Origin: Girardia tigrina
Taxonomy: Eukaryota > Platyhelminthes > Tricladida > Dugesiidae
Length of the DNA stretch: 64,000 nucleotides
NCBI GenBank assembly: GCA_001938485.1
Contig: MQRK01219756.1
Coordinates: forward strand, 31,317 to 95,316
Direction: 5' to 3'
Part shown: positions 33,132 to 46,014 of the stretch, one piece after another
How the letters are laid out: each line of letters starts with the position of its first letter
How positions within the stretch are numbered: position 1 is the stretch's first letter
Program-made: the position numbers and the translations under genes
The notes under the pieces: generated by a model
What the model was told of the DNA's origin: nothing
Databases searched by the model: none
Seen by the model: the letters and a program-made list of their open reading frames with translations, nothing else

Positions 33132-33432
33132 TATTAAGAACAATTAGAAAAATCTCATTTGAATTTTTATTGCAATTACATTTAGAGTCATTACAACTCT
33201 CAGAAGGTCTTTCATCGTTTGTCATCGTTCTAATTGGTTTTCTTATTTTCTATTTTCAATTATGATTATTCGAACAATTTTTAAGTCATGTTTTAGAATA
33301 TTTAACTTCTAAAAATTATTAATCAAAAATAATAATTTTAACCATTTCTTAATAAAACCCAAAATAATAAAAATGTTATCAAATTATTAAAAATGCATTT
33401 AATTTAAATTTTACTAAAAACATATTAAACTT
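33132..33432 (-). mobile_element. partial LTR related to retroelement C
   Basis: Closely matches 42704-43000, the LTR of retroelement C, in the same reverse orientation (for example TTTAGAGTCATTA and CATCGTTCTAATTGGTTT). Begins TATTAAGAAC like that LTR; the other part of the LTR is not seen. Confidence 0.75.
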
Positions 33433-36400
33433 ATATGATGCAACCATGAATATTAAGTAGGATATATTCATGGGTAGAATCGAATCAATAAATTGAATAC
33501 TTAATTAGCCCCAATTAGTGAGATGCGTATCACCTCAATTTGCCGAAAGACATTTTGCTGAAAAGATATTATAAGAAAAAACAAATAAAAAATTTACTCA
33601 ATTGAAAAAATTAAAAAATTGGTAGGACAATTTAACTGTAGTACTTCACAGTTATTTTATTTAAAAGAATTCTTATCTCTAAAATTTATATAAAAAATTA
33701 GTTATGTTAAAGAAAAAATTGCTAATGTTGAAAATTGAAAATATATGAAAATCGTAATAAAAATCATCTGAATCTGATTTTTATTCTCCCTGTGATACCA
33801 CACTTCCGAGCAATTAAAGATTGTATGTGACTATCTTTAGATTGTCTATGTATATGATCTTGACTGGTTTAGATGTTCTCTGCACATAAGCATTCCTGAG
33901 CGTGATGTATGTTGTGTTTACGATATTTTTTTTTCTAAAAGACTTATTTTATTATTTGTTTTTTTTACAACCCATCGTTATTTAAGGACAGTTTTATTAA
34001 TGAAACAATTGCATTAAAATAAAACAAATGGTAACAAACATGACTTTTGCAGTTCTGGTAAATATAATGTAACAAAAAGTAAAAAAAAAACAAAAGAACA
34101 AAAAAATCAAGATTGATAGACGATGAGTTTTAATGTGATTTTGAGTCTTCTAAAAAAAAATCAAAAATCATCAAATCGCTTTTCAAATGACAAATGGCCA
34201 AGTTTATCATGTAATGTTTCGTTACGATCAGTAGCGTCTAGTAAACCGTTGAACGAAACATTCGAATCTCCGTATACCATAAAATATTTTGTTTTATTTA
34301 TTTAACTCACATAACATCTATTTTATGCGACCCTGGACAAATGATTTTGAGAAAATCATTGGTTATCATTTTATTCTCAATAATAATTATGAATAAATGA
34401 CATTAATTGACAAAGACACTTGCAATAATATTTCAGCACAAAGAATTGATTATTTGAACACGTTCAATCTCAAAAACAGAACTTAAGAATTAATTGTTTG
34501 TAAGATTAATAAAAATTTAATTGAAAAAAAATCAATGAAAAGTAATGATTAATTACAAATATAAATTACAATTATTATTTACCGTTGGTTTGACACGGAT
34601 TGTAATTTGTTGACATTTCATGTTATCCGATATTAAAAGGTTTTTATTTATAATCTGCGTTTTTATTTGATCATTGATTGTTATTTTATCATTTTTATTT
34701 TTACTGTCGCTAAATTAGTCTAAATCAATTCATTAACATACGTTGAATTAGGCTGATTTAGTTTAGTTATCGTTCTTTATTTTATAGTAAAATTAGTGTT
34801 TTGTCATCACGCCCAAAGCACTATTTTTACACTCCTTATAATTTGTTGAATGAAGTGATAGACGAAATGGAAATAAAAAAGAAATAATAAAAACGTCACA
34901 TATCTTAAATTTACTCATGTTTCAAAAAAGATAGTTTAAAACATCTTTTTTTAAATACGTCACATATTCAGTGAAGGGTGAGACAAATACATTTATCATT
35001 CTTATCATTTTTGTTTATTAAACAATCATACGTTGTAAACATATTTATTTATTTACGTCTCATAACACGTAAATACAAGAGTCTTGCCTCCAAAAGGAAA
35101 AAGAAACAACATAACAACAAGTTTTTACCCTTATAATTACCCACACAGAAACCACAGGATTTGGTTAATTATTTATTTATATACTTATTCTAAGAGTAAT
35201 ATTTACATTATGTTATGTTGTAATAAAAATGATATAAATTCTGTAACTACTTCAAAGTTTTAATTTTACATTTCAAGTAATATTATCGTTTTTAAAGAAG
35301 AAAAAATAAAATTTCATAAACTGCATGAATATTCTTGTTAAGACATATTATGTGGCATAAGTTAATGTCGCAAAAGAATAAATTGTTTGTAGATATTACA
35401 GTAATCTAACTTAAAAAAACAATTTAGATTTGATAAGAAAAAAATGAACAATTTAATGTATCAATCTTAAAATAACAAAGATTTGATCTGATAAGGAAGA
35501 TGAATTCGTAAAGATTGTAAAAATATTTATCAATGGAGCATTAGATATTTTATAAGTTGACAAGTAACCTCCATATCTACTAAAGCAAATACATTTAATA
35601 TTAGGGATAACCCAAAATTCTTTTCGATTTTTTAAAACAAAAATTAAACATCATTATACAACTCAAACTCAACCAAGAGTCAAAGTACTTATCATTTGAA
35701 TCAAATTATTAAATCAATTTATCAACAATTTGATAAATCTTTCTGATGTATCAATCTTTGTTTGTAGAAGCAAAAAACTATCAACATCTGTTGGATAAAA
35801 GTTTGATTTTTTCATCGAAAAACGAGCCGAGTTTATCGCACGTTTGCTGTTCTGCTACTAAAAAAAACTTCGACTCTTAGATAAATTATTTTCCTTCGGC
35901 GAGATACAGTTGAATAAAAAACTTCTGTGTAGCATAATTTGATCTAATGATATTTTATTGTTAATAGATTCTGATTAAAATTTTTTTAAATAAAATCAAG
36001 AGAATGGCATAACGACCCATTGTCGCTGATTTCTGATAAAGAGAGCAAACGATTTAGCACCGATCGAATCAGCATTAGAAAATTTTTTGTATAAACCATT
36101 TGAAATTACAATTTGAGCTCCAATAAATATTTTATTGGCCTCAGACGATAATTTTTAAACTTTTTTTGGAATATCGTCGACTTTTTCATCTGCTTTATTC
36201 GATCGTTTCACCATTATTGCACTTGAAAATCGATTAATCATGTTTCAATTAAACTTTTTTCTTTCATAACTAACAACATTTTTTAGAAACGTTTTTTTGA
36301 ATTTTTACAACAATTTTTTTAACACATTTTTTACAAGAAATTGAAAATTGTGACAATATGTCACGTACACATTTTCACACATATATTTCATTATTCATAC

Positions 36401-37090
36401 AAACACCCAATCACTTTTAAACATTTCATTTTACACATACACATGTCATCAAAAAATACCTTTTATTTACACACACATACATACATACATACATGATTCA
36501 AATATCGAGACAAAGATAGGATGCAATCCTTAATCAATTTCTCCAACCAATTCAAATTATTTCTCTCTCCAGTGATATTAATTCATCATATTAAAATTAC
36601 TTTTCATTCAAATCAATTTACTCTATTCGACTTAATTATTTATTATTTTAATTTATTTTATCTTATTTAGTCATTATTAATTTTTTGAAAATTATTCAAT
36701 TTAATTATTCATTTGGCTAATTATTTATTTAATTTCTTTTCCTCTTTTTTCGTCGGCTAATGTTTGGTCAATCCATTAATTTTCCGTCACAAATAACTTT
36801 TGGATAAAACGTTCATAACACTGATTTGGTAGAAATTTGCGGTAAGCCTTTACATGCCGCTAAGCTTTAGTTTCTGTCAATTTATAATATATCTTTCGGG
36901 AGAGCCTGTTGATTTTTTATTATTAAGGAGATACCTCACAAATGATGTTTGTAAAATTTTGAGGAAGGAGGAGATTAACATAGTACTTATTGAAGGATAT
37001 TAGTATCAACAATTCCATCATCAATAAAGCTTTTATAAAATAAAAAGAAAATTTTTTGACTATTACGAAAGAATTTTAACATAAAGGTCC
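33433..37090. other. long AT-rich non-coding tract
   Basis: No gene recognised over about 3.6 kb. A 60-codon plus frame at 34123-34305 lies in a less AT-rich stretch but has no known motif. A short (ACAT)n microsatellite occurs near 36474-36496. The tract may include intron sequence of the neuroligin-like gene. Confidence 0.45.
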
Positions 37091-37134
37091 CCATTTTAAC
37101 CAGTGCTCATATACAATGTGAATCGAGTAGAAGT

Positions 37135-37267
37135 AAAATCATGAAAAAAACATTTTATTTTATTGTTCAAAGTTGCATAAATTGTCAAAAGCGAAAAACA
37201 CTAACTGCGAAAACAAAAAAAAGACATATTAAGCAATTTGCAGATGAACCTTTTCAGAAGATATATA

Positions 37268-37308
<41 letters not shown>

Positions 37309-37330
37309 GAATTCACAAAGCGTTGGATTG
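37135..37330 (+). mobile_element. gypsy-type integrase fragment
   Basis: Plus strand encodes 'CINCQKRKTLTAKTKK', the second half of the HHCC zinc finger, followed by 'PFQKIYI', the start of the catalytic core. It is opposite in strand to the neighbouring reverse-transcriptase piece, so it belongs to a different insertion or an inverted segment. Broken fossil. Confidence 0.6.
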
Positions 37331-37601
37331 TTCACCCACTAATAGGGAACGTGAGCTGGATTTAGACTGTCGTGAGACAGGTTAGTTTTACCCTACAATA
37401 GTAATTCTGTTCAGGGCGAGAGGAACCACAGATTCGGATCACTGGTAAATGTACTTGATCGAAAGGTCAGTGGCACGAAGCTACCATCCGAGAGATTATC
37501 TTTAGAAAATATCAAGATATCATCAAGGTATACGACTACTTCCTTCCAGTTCAATTCCCCAAGAATTTTTACCATTAGTTGTTGAAAGGTGGCCGGAGCG
37601 A

Positions 37602-38523
37602 NNNNNNNNNNNNNNNNNNNNNNNNNNNNNNNNNNNNNNNNNNNNNNNNNNNNNNNNNNNNNNNNNNNNNNNNNNNNNNNNNNNNNNNNNNNNNNNNNNN
37701 NNNNNNNNNNNNNNNNNNNNNNNNNNNNNNNNNNNNNNNNNNNNNNNNNNNNNNNNNNNNNNNNNNNNNNNNNNNNNNNNNNNNNNNNNNNNNNNNNNNN
37801 NNNNNNNNNNNNNNNNNNNNNNNNNNNNNNNNNNNNNNNNNNNNNNNNNNNNNNNNNNNNNNNNNNNNNNNNNNNNNNNNNNNNNNNNNNNNNNNNNNNN
37901 NNNNNNNNNNNNNNNNNNNNNNNNNNNNNNNNNNNNNNNNNNNNNNNNNNNNNNNNNNNNNNNNNNNNNNNNNNNNNNNNNNNNNNNNNNNNNNNNNNNN
38001 NNNNNNNNNNNNNNNNNNNNNNNNNNNNNNNNNNNNNNNNNNNNNNNNNNNNNNNNNNNNNNNNNNNNNNNNNNNNNNNNNNNNNNNNNNNNNNNNNNNN
38101 NNNNNNNNNNNNNNNNNNNNNNNNNNNNNNNNNNNNNNNNNNNNNNNNNNNNNNNNNNNNNNNNNNNNNNNNNNNNNNNNNNNNNNNNNNNNNNNNNNNN
38201 NNNNNNNNNNNNNNNNNNNNNNNNNNNNNNNNNNNNNNNNNNNNNNNNNNNNNNNNNNNNNNNNNNNNNNNNNNNNNNNNNNNNNNNNNNNNNNNNNNNN
38301 NNNNNNNNNNNNNNNNNNNNNNNNNNNNNNNNNNNNNNNNNNNNNNNNNNNNNNNNNNNNNNNNNNNNNNNNNNNNNNNNNNNNNNNNNNNNNNNNNNNN
38401 NNNNNNNNNNNNNNNNNNNNNNNNNNNNNNNNNNNNNNNNNNNNNNNNNNNNNNNNNNNNNNNNNNNNNNNNNNNNNNNNNNNNNNNNNNNNNNNNNNNN
38501 NNNNNNNNNNNNNNNNNNNNNNN
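37602..38523. other. assembly gap (run of N)
   Basis: 922 unknown bases within retroelement B. Apparent reading frames across it are meaningless. Confidence 1.
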
Positions 38524-38921
38524 TTTCTTCCATTTTACTACTAAAACAGTTTCCTTCACATTCTTCTTTCCAACAATCTAATTTACAAACTTCCAGAGGG
38601 TTATTTCCAGTCCTACAATTACATATACAATCACACACACATATTCAGATATACAATAACACACACCATCACACACACAATCATACTTATTTTTATCACT
38701 TAATAAAGCACATTGATCACCTCTCCTTGCGATCGTGCCTCCTTGTTTCCCTGATCATTTTCATACCTTTGTCTCTTATCTGGGAAGACCCTTTTAGTTA
38801 ACTTTCCTTGGTTTGATCTAGTCTCTTCGTATTCGCTGTCTTCATTGCATTCATCAATTTCCGCAACTGGGTATTGACGATTTTGAGGTCTATTATGGTA
38901 TCCTGCATTATTTCTTTTCTT

Positions 38922-39536
38922 TCAATCGCTGTTTCTACTGTACTGTTCTCTTTCCTTAAATCTATTCTTGTTGAGATAACATTGAGTTCTATAATGGCCA
39001 TTTCTGTTGCAATGAGTACAATTCACATTTGGGCAATCTCTTCTTATGTGGCCTTCTTCTTGACATGTATAACATTTTACGGTTCTGTAATAATTGTTTT
39101 TCGGTTTGAATCCATTATTTCCTTGGTTCCTATTGTTGAGTTCGTAATGTCTATGTTGGGTTCTTTCATTGTGTACAGCTTTGCGTCTAGTTACGGTTTT
39201 CCAATTATCTTGTTTATTTACCGTCGTATATGCTGCCACTGTTTCCTCACTTTCCATTTTAGGTAGTTCGTACATATTGGTAACTACACTTTTTATATCT
39301 TTGGTTTCAGTTGTTCCTCTCAGTTTTAATTCTTTTTTGATTTCATAACTGTCAACCATATTTAAACATGCAAGGTTGAGTAGTTCTTTTTTGGACATTT
39401 TTTCTTTTGTTAGTATATTCACAAGTTCTTCTGCATTTTTGTATGTTTCTTCTGGTTTGGAGGATCCCCACCGTAAGTTTACCAACTCCTTCATTGTATC
39501 CAGAATGGACTTTTCTTTAGTAAATGCAGCCTTCAA
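38922..39536 (-). pseudogene. gag region of retroelement B
   Basis: 204 codons: capsid-like helical part ('MKELVNLRWGSSKPEETYKN', 'LACLNMVDSYEIKKELKLRG'), then two CCHC knuckles and a basic tail 'NKNRFKEREQYSRNSD'. Nearly co-linear with the gag of retroelement A (24446-24898 and upstream), which dates the two to the same family. Confidence 0.85.
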
Positions 39537-39750
39537 TTTTTTTTGTAATTTTTACAGTCCATCTCTGAATATTTTTTTATTGCCGATGGTGTCATAAACA
39601 CAGTCACCATCAATATTTTCCTCTCTTCTGCTATATCCATAATGTCGGAATAGCGTTCAAAATTGTCAATGAAATCTTCCAAATCCGATTCTGATCCATT
39701 GAATTTTTNACATCCCATAATGTTCGTTGTCACATGAGCCGTGGTCGCCA

Positions 39751-40202
39751 TATTAACAACATCACAATTTGAATGCAAACATTTATTTACAACACAAACA
39801 GATGCTTCATAACAATTCTCAGTGGTCATCTTTCTTTGATTAATATAGTTTTTGATTAAATATTTAAATATGAAAAAATCAATGAATGGGGAAATTTTAA
39901 TATTACATTTTAATTTCTCATAATTTTTATTGGATAAAAAGACATTATGTAATTTTTTAAATAAACAATAATTTTTAAAATATATTACATTTAATAAGTT
40001 AAAATCATTTACTGAAAATATTATTAAAATTCATAATTATCAAACTTTAATTAATTAGTACTTTAATTTAATATCGTTAAATTAATTTCATTAGATTCAA
40101 ATAATTAATCAAATAACATATCAATCCCATCTGAGTAGGAGAATCACAAATCTAAACAGCATACAAACAACAAACTTACAACATTCACAATTATCCCTCA
40201 CA
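39751..40202 (-). repeat. 5' LTR of retroelement B
   Basis: 452 bp; minus strand begins TGTGAGGGATAATTGTG and ends GATGTTGTTAATA directly before TGGCGACC. Confidence 0.85.
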
Positions 40203-41280
40203 GTAAATAAAAATTAATTGTTGTTTAAACAATATAAAACAAAGCAAAAATATAGACTGTTTAAAAAATGAGTTCATGCAGATGTTCATGGCTCAAATGA
40301 TAAATTTAAAAAACTTCAAAATATAAATAAAAAATTTTCTTTTTATTTCATTTTTAAAGTTTAAACGCAAAAATTCAATTGTTTGTGTTTAAGGTTATAA
40401 AGTCTGCTTATTCTTTTTACAAAGAATACTTTAATACTTTAGAATACTAATACTTTAGATGTGAAACAATAAAAGCAATTTCAAATGAAAAAATATTATT
40501 TAAAATTAAATAAATCATTTATGGAAAATTAAGTGAATAAAGCAAAATTTTAATAAAATTATGTTTTTAAATATTAAAATAAAAATTAATGAAGTAAAGA
40601 GCATTTTAATTGAACATAGAAAGAGCAATCGAATGATTTTGAGAAGTTTCCTTAAAATTGAAATGTATTTATGAATGAGTTTTACTTTAATCGTCTTTAT
40701 TATATTGTAAAATTTAAAATAAAACTTTAAGAAGAAAAGATTATTTTTCTGTTTCAATGTATTTATGTCGTGATTTGAGTATTCATTCGGTTAATCTTTT
40801 TAATTTAAATTCTTTTTTTCTGTATTTTGTTAAAAAATATTTCAACTTTTGAAGAAAAATCTTTGATTTGAAGTATTTTTGTATTTATTATCAAAATAAA
40901 ATATATAATCATTTTATTTATTTATTTGTACAATAAAATTTTTTATTTTCCTTTACAATTTGGTTTCTGAATTTTGAATTTTTAAATAATTTCCGAATTC
41001 GATTATTTAAACAATTTATTTTAATTAAATTCAACTTCTGCTAAATTTTATTAAATTATTTGAATTTGAATGCATTACAATTTGACAATTATTTTTGAAA
41101 CAACATACCTTACAACCTAAATAATCTTTTTTGTATTACTTAATTTTCATAATTATAAAAAAATGAATAATAATAATAATAATAACTTATTCACATATGC
41201 ACAAAAAAATTCTATTTTTTGATGCATTATAAAAATAGAATTTTTTTGCTTAAATATAAAACATGGAATGTTTTTTAGCT
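40203..41280. other. AT-rich tract
   Basis: Contains an (AAT)n microsatellite near 41166-41186. No gene seen. Confidence 0.5.
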
Positions 41281-41377
41281 TAACCCCTTTACGCATAGGC
41301 CTGAGTAGGACTCGGGTATGGATTACTGGCAAATTTGTGCAAGTCCGAGTCCAATTCGGGTGTCTAATATGTTTTTG
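41281..41377. repeat. short GC-richer segment with repeated words
   Basis: Contains two related words, GAGTAGGACTCGGGT and GTCCGAGTCCAATTCGGGTG. Origin unknown; lies just past the recognisable end of retroelement C. Confidence 0.3.
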
Positions 41378-43206
41378 CTATTCTTCTATGCAGTAACGAA
41401 AAAAGCTTCTACACACATATATAAGTGTCTCCCTTTGTTCTTTGTATTCTATTTTAAACTTTGATATTTTCATTATATCTTTAATTCTTTCTTCATCTTT
41501 TCCTGTGATCAAGCTATCAAATTTTTCAGTAGATATTTCATTTTCACTATCTAATAAACACAATTCCTGAGGAATACTTTCAACAGTATCCCATACACAA
41601 CATACGTCATCATAAAAACAATCATTCATACAGTTAAATATACACAAACATTCATTTCTTAGTGAAGCGCACTGATCACTTCTCACTGTGATCATGCTTC
41701 CTCGTTTCCCTGTTGATCCCTGAAATTTTTTTTGTTTATAATACTTTCTCTTCTTGTTAGACTTCCTCTTTTATTTGATCTTTCCGACATTCTTTCCCAC
41801 TCGTCATCGAAGTCTTCTAATTCTGCTACTTGGTCTCTTCTATTCATATATCCCATCCGATCTCTGTACTGTGTGTTTGTGTATTCGTTTCGGTCATTTC
41901 TTCTATTCCTTATATCTTCTCTTCCAGATTGTTTACGCTGTTCAAAAGTGTTTGGATTCTCATAACATTGTGTTCTTACATGCCCTTTCTTATTACAATG
42001 GTTGCATTTAACATTTTGGCATTCCCGTCACACATGTCCTTCTTCATGGTAGGCCCGACATATGATCTTTCTCGCATTAAAATTTCTTCTTGGTTCTTCG
42101 ATCTTTCTCTCTTCGTATCATGGTCTCTGTCTTCTTGTTCTATATTCTTCTTTCTTCCATTCTTTTTTTCATTTGTCATGTACGCATCCACTCTTACATT
42201 CCTGTCTTTCTGCTGAAATTCGTAAATTTTCTCCTGAATATTCTTTATATCTTCTGCTTTTGTGGCATTTCTCAGAGTCATTTCTCTTTTTACTTCTCTA
42301 TCTTCGATGGCGTTGGCGTACGCTAGACCTGAAAGTTCATTTTTTCCTAGTTTTTTCTCAACTAGTTTCTCCACTAGTTTATCAATCTTTTTAAACACTT
42401 CTGATGGATTTTTATCCCCAATTCTAATCTCTACAAGCTCCTTCATTATCTCCAAAATATTTTTCTCTTTCGAGAATGCACTTTTCCTTCTTGTTTCCCA
42501 GCTGCCTCCTTGTGTTTTCTCATATTTGTTTATCGCCTCTAGGGTCACGAATGCTATAACTAATATTGCTTTTCTTTCATCCTTAAATCCCAAAATCTTT
42601 GAATATCTCTCAAAGCTTATTAGGAATTATTTTAATTTAACTTCTGACCCATCGAATGTCTGCGGTTCTTTGATAATTGGTGTCACGTGGTAGTGTATCG
42701 CCATATTAAGAACATTTAGATAAGTCTCATTTGAATTTTTATTACAAACACATTTAGAGTCATTATGACTCCCAGAAAGTCTTTCATCTTTTGTCATCGT
42801 TCTAATTGGTTTGCTTATTTCCATTTCTAATCATGATTATTCGATCAATTTTTTAAGTAATTTTTTAGAATATTTATCATCTAAAAATTATTAATTAAAA
42901 GTAATAATTTTTACCATTCCTCAATAAATCCAAAAATAATAAAACTGTCATCAAATTATTAAAAATGTATTTAATTTAAATTTTACTAAAAATATTAAAC
43001 TTAATTTTAATTGTTAAATGAAAAATATATGAACTTATAGAATGATTATTGTAATTATGTTAAAATCGTCAATCACTTTAAAGTTAAATAAAAAAATACC
43101 AATTTCAATATGGGTGGGAGAATCACCATTCTAAATTCAACATACTTAAATCAACATACAGCATCAATACATTTACACATTCAAACAATTTAAAATATTC
43201 CTCACA
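41378..43206 (-). mobile_element. LTR retroelement C (Ty3/gypsy type), incomplete
   Basis: Minus strand: 5' LTR (42704-43206), gag (about 42704 to 41976, with one zinc-knuckle region near 42000-42060), and a downstream linker/protease-side piece (41378-41695). The gag N-terminus 'MAIHYHVTPIIKEPQTFDGS' parallels 'MATTAHVTTNIMG' of elements A and B. No 3' LTR seen. Broken at several places; pol absent. Confidence 0.8.
42704..43206 (-). repeat. 5' LTR of retroelement C
   Basis: 503 bp; minus strand begins TGTGAGGAATATTTT and ends AAATGTTCTTAATA, followed by TGGCGATACACTACC. A partial relative lies at 33132-33432. Confidence 0.8.
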
Positions 43207-43234
43207 GACTGATTGACCTTGGCCGACCAGATCG

Positions 43235-43537
43235 ATGACATTTCACTATGTGTTCCAAAATTAAGCTTTTTCTACTTGATTGGGTATGTTCTACATTTCT
43301 AGTACAGAGGTAGAATTGCAGAACATACCCAATCAAGTAGAAAAAGCTTAATTTTGAACCACATAGTGAAATGTCATGGAACTCAGAGGAGGGTATTTGA
43401 TAATGATTTTCGGGTTTTGATTAGTAACTTTAAACACAATTATGAAAGAACAATTACTGAAGTACTCTTGATAAAGTTTTGGAAACCTAGTTTAAATGTG
43501 CAAAGTGATTCTTCTAATCATATTAGAGTATTTTGAC
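43235..43537 (+). mobile_element. Penelope-like endonuclease end with inverted arm
   Basis: Plus strand reads 'EHTQSSRKSLILNHIVKCHG', then 'DNDFRVLISNFKHNYERTIT' and 'EVLLIKFWKPSLNVQ', ending 'SSNHIRVF': the C-terminus of a Penelope GIY-YIG domain. The first about 57 bases (43320-43376) are mirrored at 43235-43292, giving a hairpin with a 27-base loop. The N-terminal parts are absent. Confidence 0.8.
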
Positions 43538-43559
43538 GTAACACACTGGGACGTAATGG

Positions 43560-44310
43560 TCATCTTTCTATAACAACAATAACTTTCTTATTAAATACTG
43601 TGATATTCGAGTCTAATTACTAAATTAATTACTAATTACTATATATATATATAATGTCTTATAATAAATAAAGAATAAATAATCTTCTAGAAAAGAAGTA
43701 TTGAAAATATAAATAATGGATTTAATTGAGTAGCTGATGGAATACGTTTATTATATATGGTTTCACCTAATCAGAATAATATAGCCGGTTGGGCTAATGA
43801 TCAGACGTATTATCTGAATTCATTTATAATTAAAGCTTTAGAAAACGGCTTCCGCCAATTTTTTGTTTGATAAAAACTAAATAAAATTATACTTAAACTT
43901 TTTCTTAAAATTTTTGTCGTTTATGAAATGCTTGTCGGTTTTATCGTAACGTAATTTGTCACCAATTTATTGAATTTTGTGGAAATACGCTTTTTATTAT
44001 TATCGATTTTATTATTATCTTTTGTATTATTATTTAATAAAAAAGGCAATACTATTTCTTTTTTAAAATGAGATATTCATTTTATTTATGTTAAAAATAT
44101 AACTCAAGCAGTATAAGATAGCCTCAAGCGGCCTCACAGTTACATTCCGTTCCAATGTTAATCGACTGTTTTTTATTGTTCTTAGTGATTGTATTTGCCG
44201 CATTTCGCAGCATCTCTTTTCTTTGTCTTAAGAAGTTAATTATACAGATGCTACACGATTCTTTTTGTGGTTCATGTTGCTACTTTTGTTGTTGACGAAC
44301 GATTTAACAC
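43560..44310. other. AT-rich tract
   Basis: No gene recognised. Confidence 0.5.
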
Positions 44311-45800
44311 CATGGCAGTCATTATGCTCACCGGTAAGTTTATATATAATGGAGTGATTTTTCTTCAAAAACCGCTCTTTCTATACATTTTATGTTGTTT
44401 CATGGCCGCTATGGTCCTACAAATTGTATAAATAGCATTTGCTTTAAAAATTATATAATATTTTGCAAATATTTAATTCGCAATGTATTAAAATTTTGCC
44501 TTGGCACTAAATCTGTTAACGTTGGTATAACGCTTGCTTAAAGTGGTAGTTTGCTTTGCTTTTCTTTGAGACGCCTATATAATTATCTTACTAGTTTCTT
44601 CAGAAAAAATCTTTACTATTTTATTTCTTCGAATATTTCCAAAATATTGACGAAACGTTGCAACGAGGATACGGTTCATTTTACGCTTTCTACAACGGAC
44701 ATAGAGCTAACGTGGATTCAACCGCAACGGCTCGTGAACGGCGGAAGTTGTTCATCATTTACATGATATGATATGGTTTCCTAAACTTTAGAACTAGCTC
44801 ATTTAATGTTTCTTTGAAAAAATCTAATATATTAACTGCTCTCTTCTTCTTTCTTGTTGTACCATGATTAGAGTGTATAAAATGTAAAATCGTTTTCAAT
44901 CATTGCTGCCTCATTTTAGCGCCAAATATAAGAAGGACAAAACCATCATAATTTCATAATTCGTTCAACGGGAACATCAAATAAATTCTTTAATTTGAAA
45001 TTAGTACAAACATGGGGAAAGTATTTCATAGATTATCATTGTTGACGGAGTCACAGATGATACTCATTTGATCAATGCTTTGATTAATGATTTACAACGA
45101 ACTGATCAATTTTGCAGAAATATATTGTCTGAAATTGATCGCGTCTCAATTGAAATATTATTTTAATAATAATGGCGACGATGAGAATGTCAATAATAGT
45201 GAAATTATGTCGATTGTGATAATGTTGCTTAGAGTTTTGAATCTATTCTCTCGTTTCTGCAGCGTCAGTTTACTGTTTATTCTTGGGTAATTCGATATGT
45301 ATTTGCGAGAACGAGATCATCAATTGTTTCAACAGTACCCAATCAAGGGGTACACCGAATTTTGAGCATAGATAAAAAATACAAGTGGACTATTTGATAT
45401 ATATGAAATAAACGAGTTAATTCTTGATTTTGGCACTGTAAAATTATTATAATCCTTTATGCGATTTCGTTCGATTTGTGCAAAGAGAGGGTTCTTAATG
45501 ATTGCTATGATTCGGAAACCAATAAAAATGTGTATTAAATATGTGGTCGATTCACCGGTTTTGAGGAACCATGAGCCAAAATATCTTATTTCCGACATGA
45601 TATCCAAACTGAAGAAAATTTTATCGTTCCAATTTTTCGTTTAAATGCATCGAATATGCCATTGTCACTTGTTCCGTTCGTCACGATGCAGACATAAACT
45701 TTGCTATCGTTTACGATTACCCGACAAACTGTGGGATTATATATGAGATTTCGTTGAGGAAAGACTCTCCACCTTCAACAGAACTATATGACCGCGTTAA
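44311..45800 (+). other. coding-like tract, possibly a host gene or remnant, unidentified
   Basis: An ATG at 44313 with a good context (ACACCATGG) is followed after seven codons ('MAVIMLTG') by a consensus donor, GGTAAGT (44334). Further plus-strand protein-like pieces follow: after an acceptor-like TTTCTTCAG at about 44604, 'ISSNISKILTKRCNEDTVHF'; near 45030-45160 'VDGVTDDTHLINALINDLQR'; near 45620-45830 'YDYPTNCGIIYEISLRKD'. Frames change repeatedly, so it is either a gene with small exons or a decaying one. I do not recognise the family. Confidence 0.35.
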
Positions 45801-45843
45801 CTGTGTCTCTCTAGCCCCATTTTTTTCTAATTAAATGTACACT

Positions 45844-46014
45844 GTGAGTAATGTTTGAATGTTTAATATGTTCGGATGTTACGAGTTGATTATGGATTGT
45901 GTCTCTCCCACTCAGATAACTGTTTATATTTTAATTATTTTAATCTAAAATTTATTTAATTTAAGTTTAATGTGTAATTTTTTTTAAATTTAGAAATTGC
46001 TAAAAAAATTTAAA
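45844..46014 (+). mobile_element. partial LTR, plus orientation
   Basis: Starts TGTGAGTAATGTTTGAATG and contains GATTGTGTCTCTCCCACTC, the LTR family signature. The remainder is replaced by the Penelope-derived unit at 46015-46363. Confidence 0.7.

Larger units (their letters stand above)
37411..40202 (-). mobile_element. LTR retroelement B (Ty3/gypsy type), with assembly gap
   Basis: Minus strand: 5' LTR (39751-40202), gag starting at the LTR edge (39829 downwards) with CCHC knuckles near 39000-39080 ('CYTCQEEGHIRRDC', 'CTHCNRNGHYRTQC'), a stretch resembling the gag-protease linker, the gap at 37602-38523, and a reverse-transcriptase piece with 'YLDDILIFSK' near 37500. A close relative of retroelement A. 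Broken in at least a few places; completeness cannot be judged because of the gap. Confidence 0.8.

Noticed and set aside
37411-38638. Long reading frames of 320-380 codons across 37.4-38.6 kb
   Set aside because: They run through 922 N; only the short flanks are real retroelement sequence.
42062-42693. Plus-strand frames of 78-143 codons with many Ser/Phe residues
   Set aside because: Antisense shadows of the gag of retroelement C.
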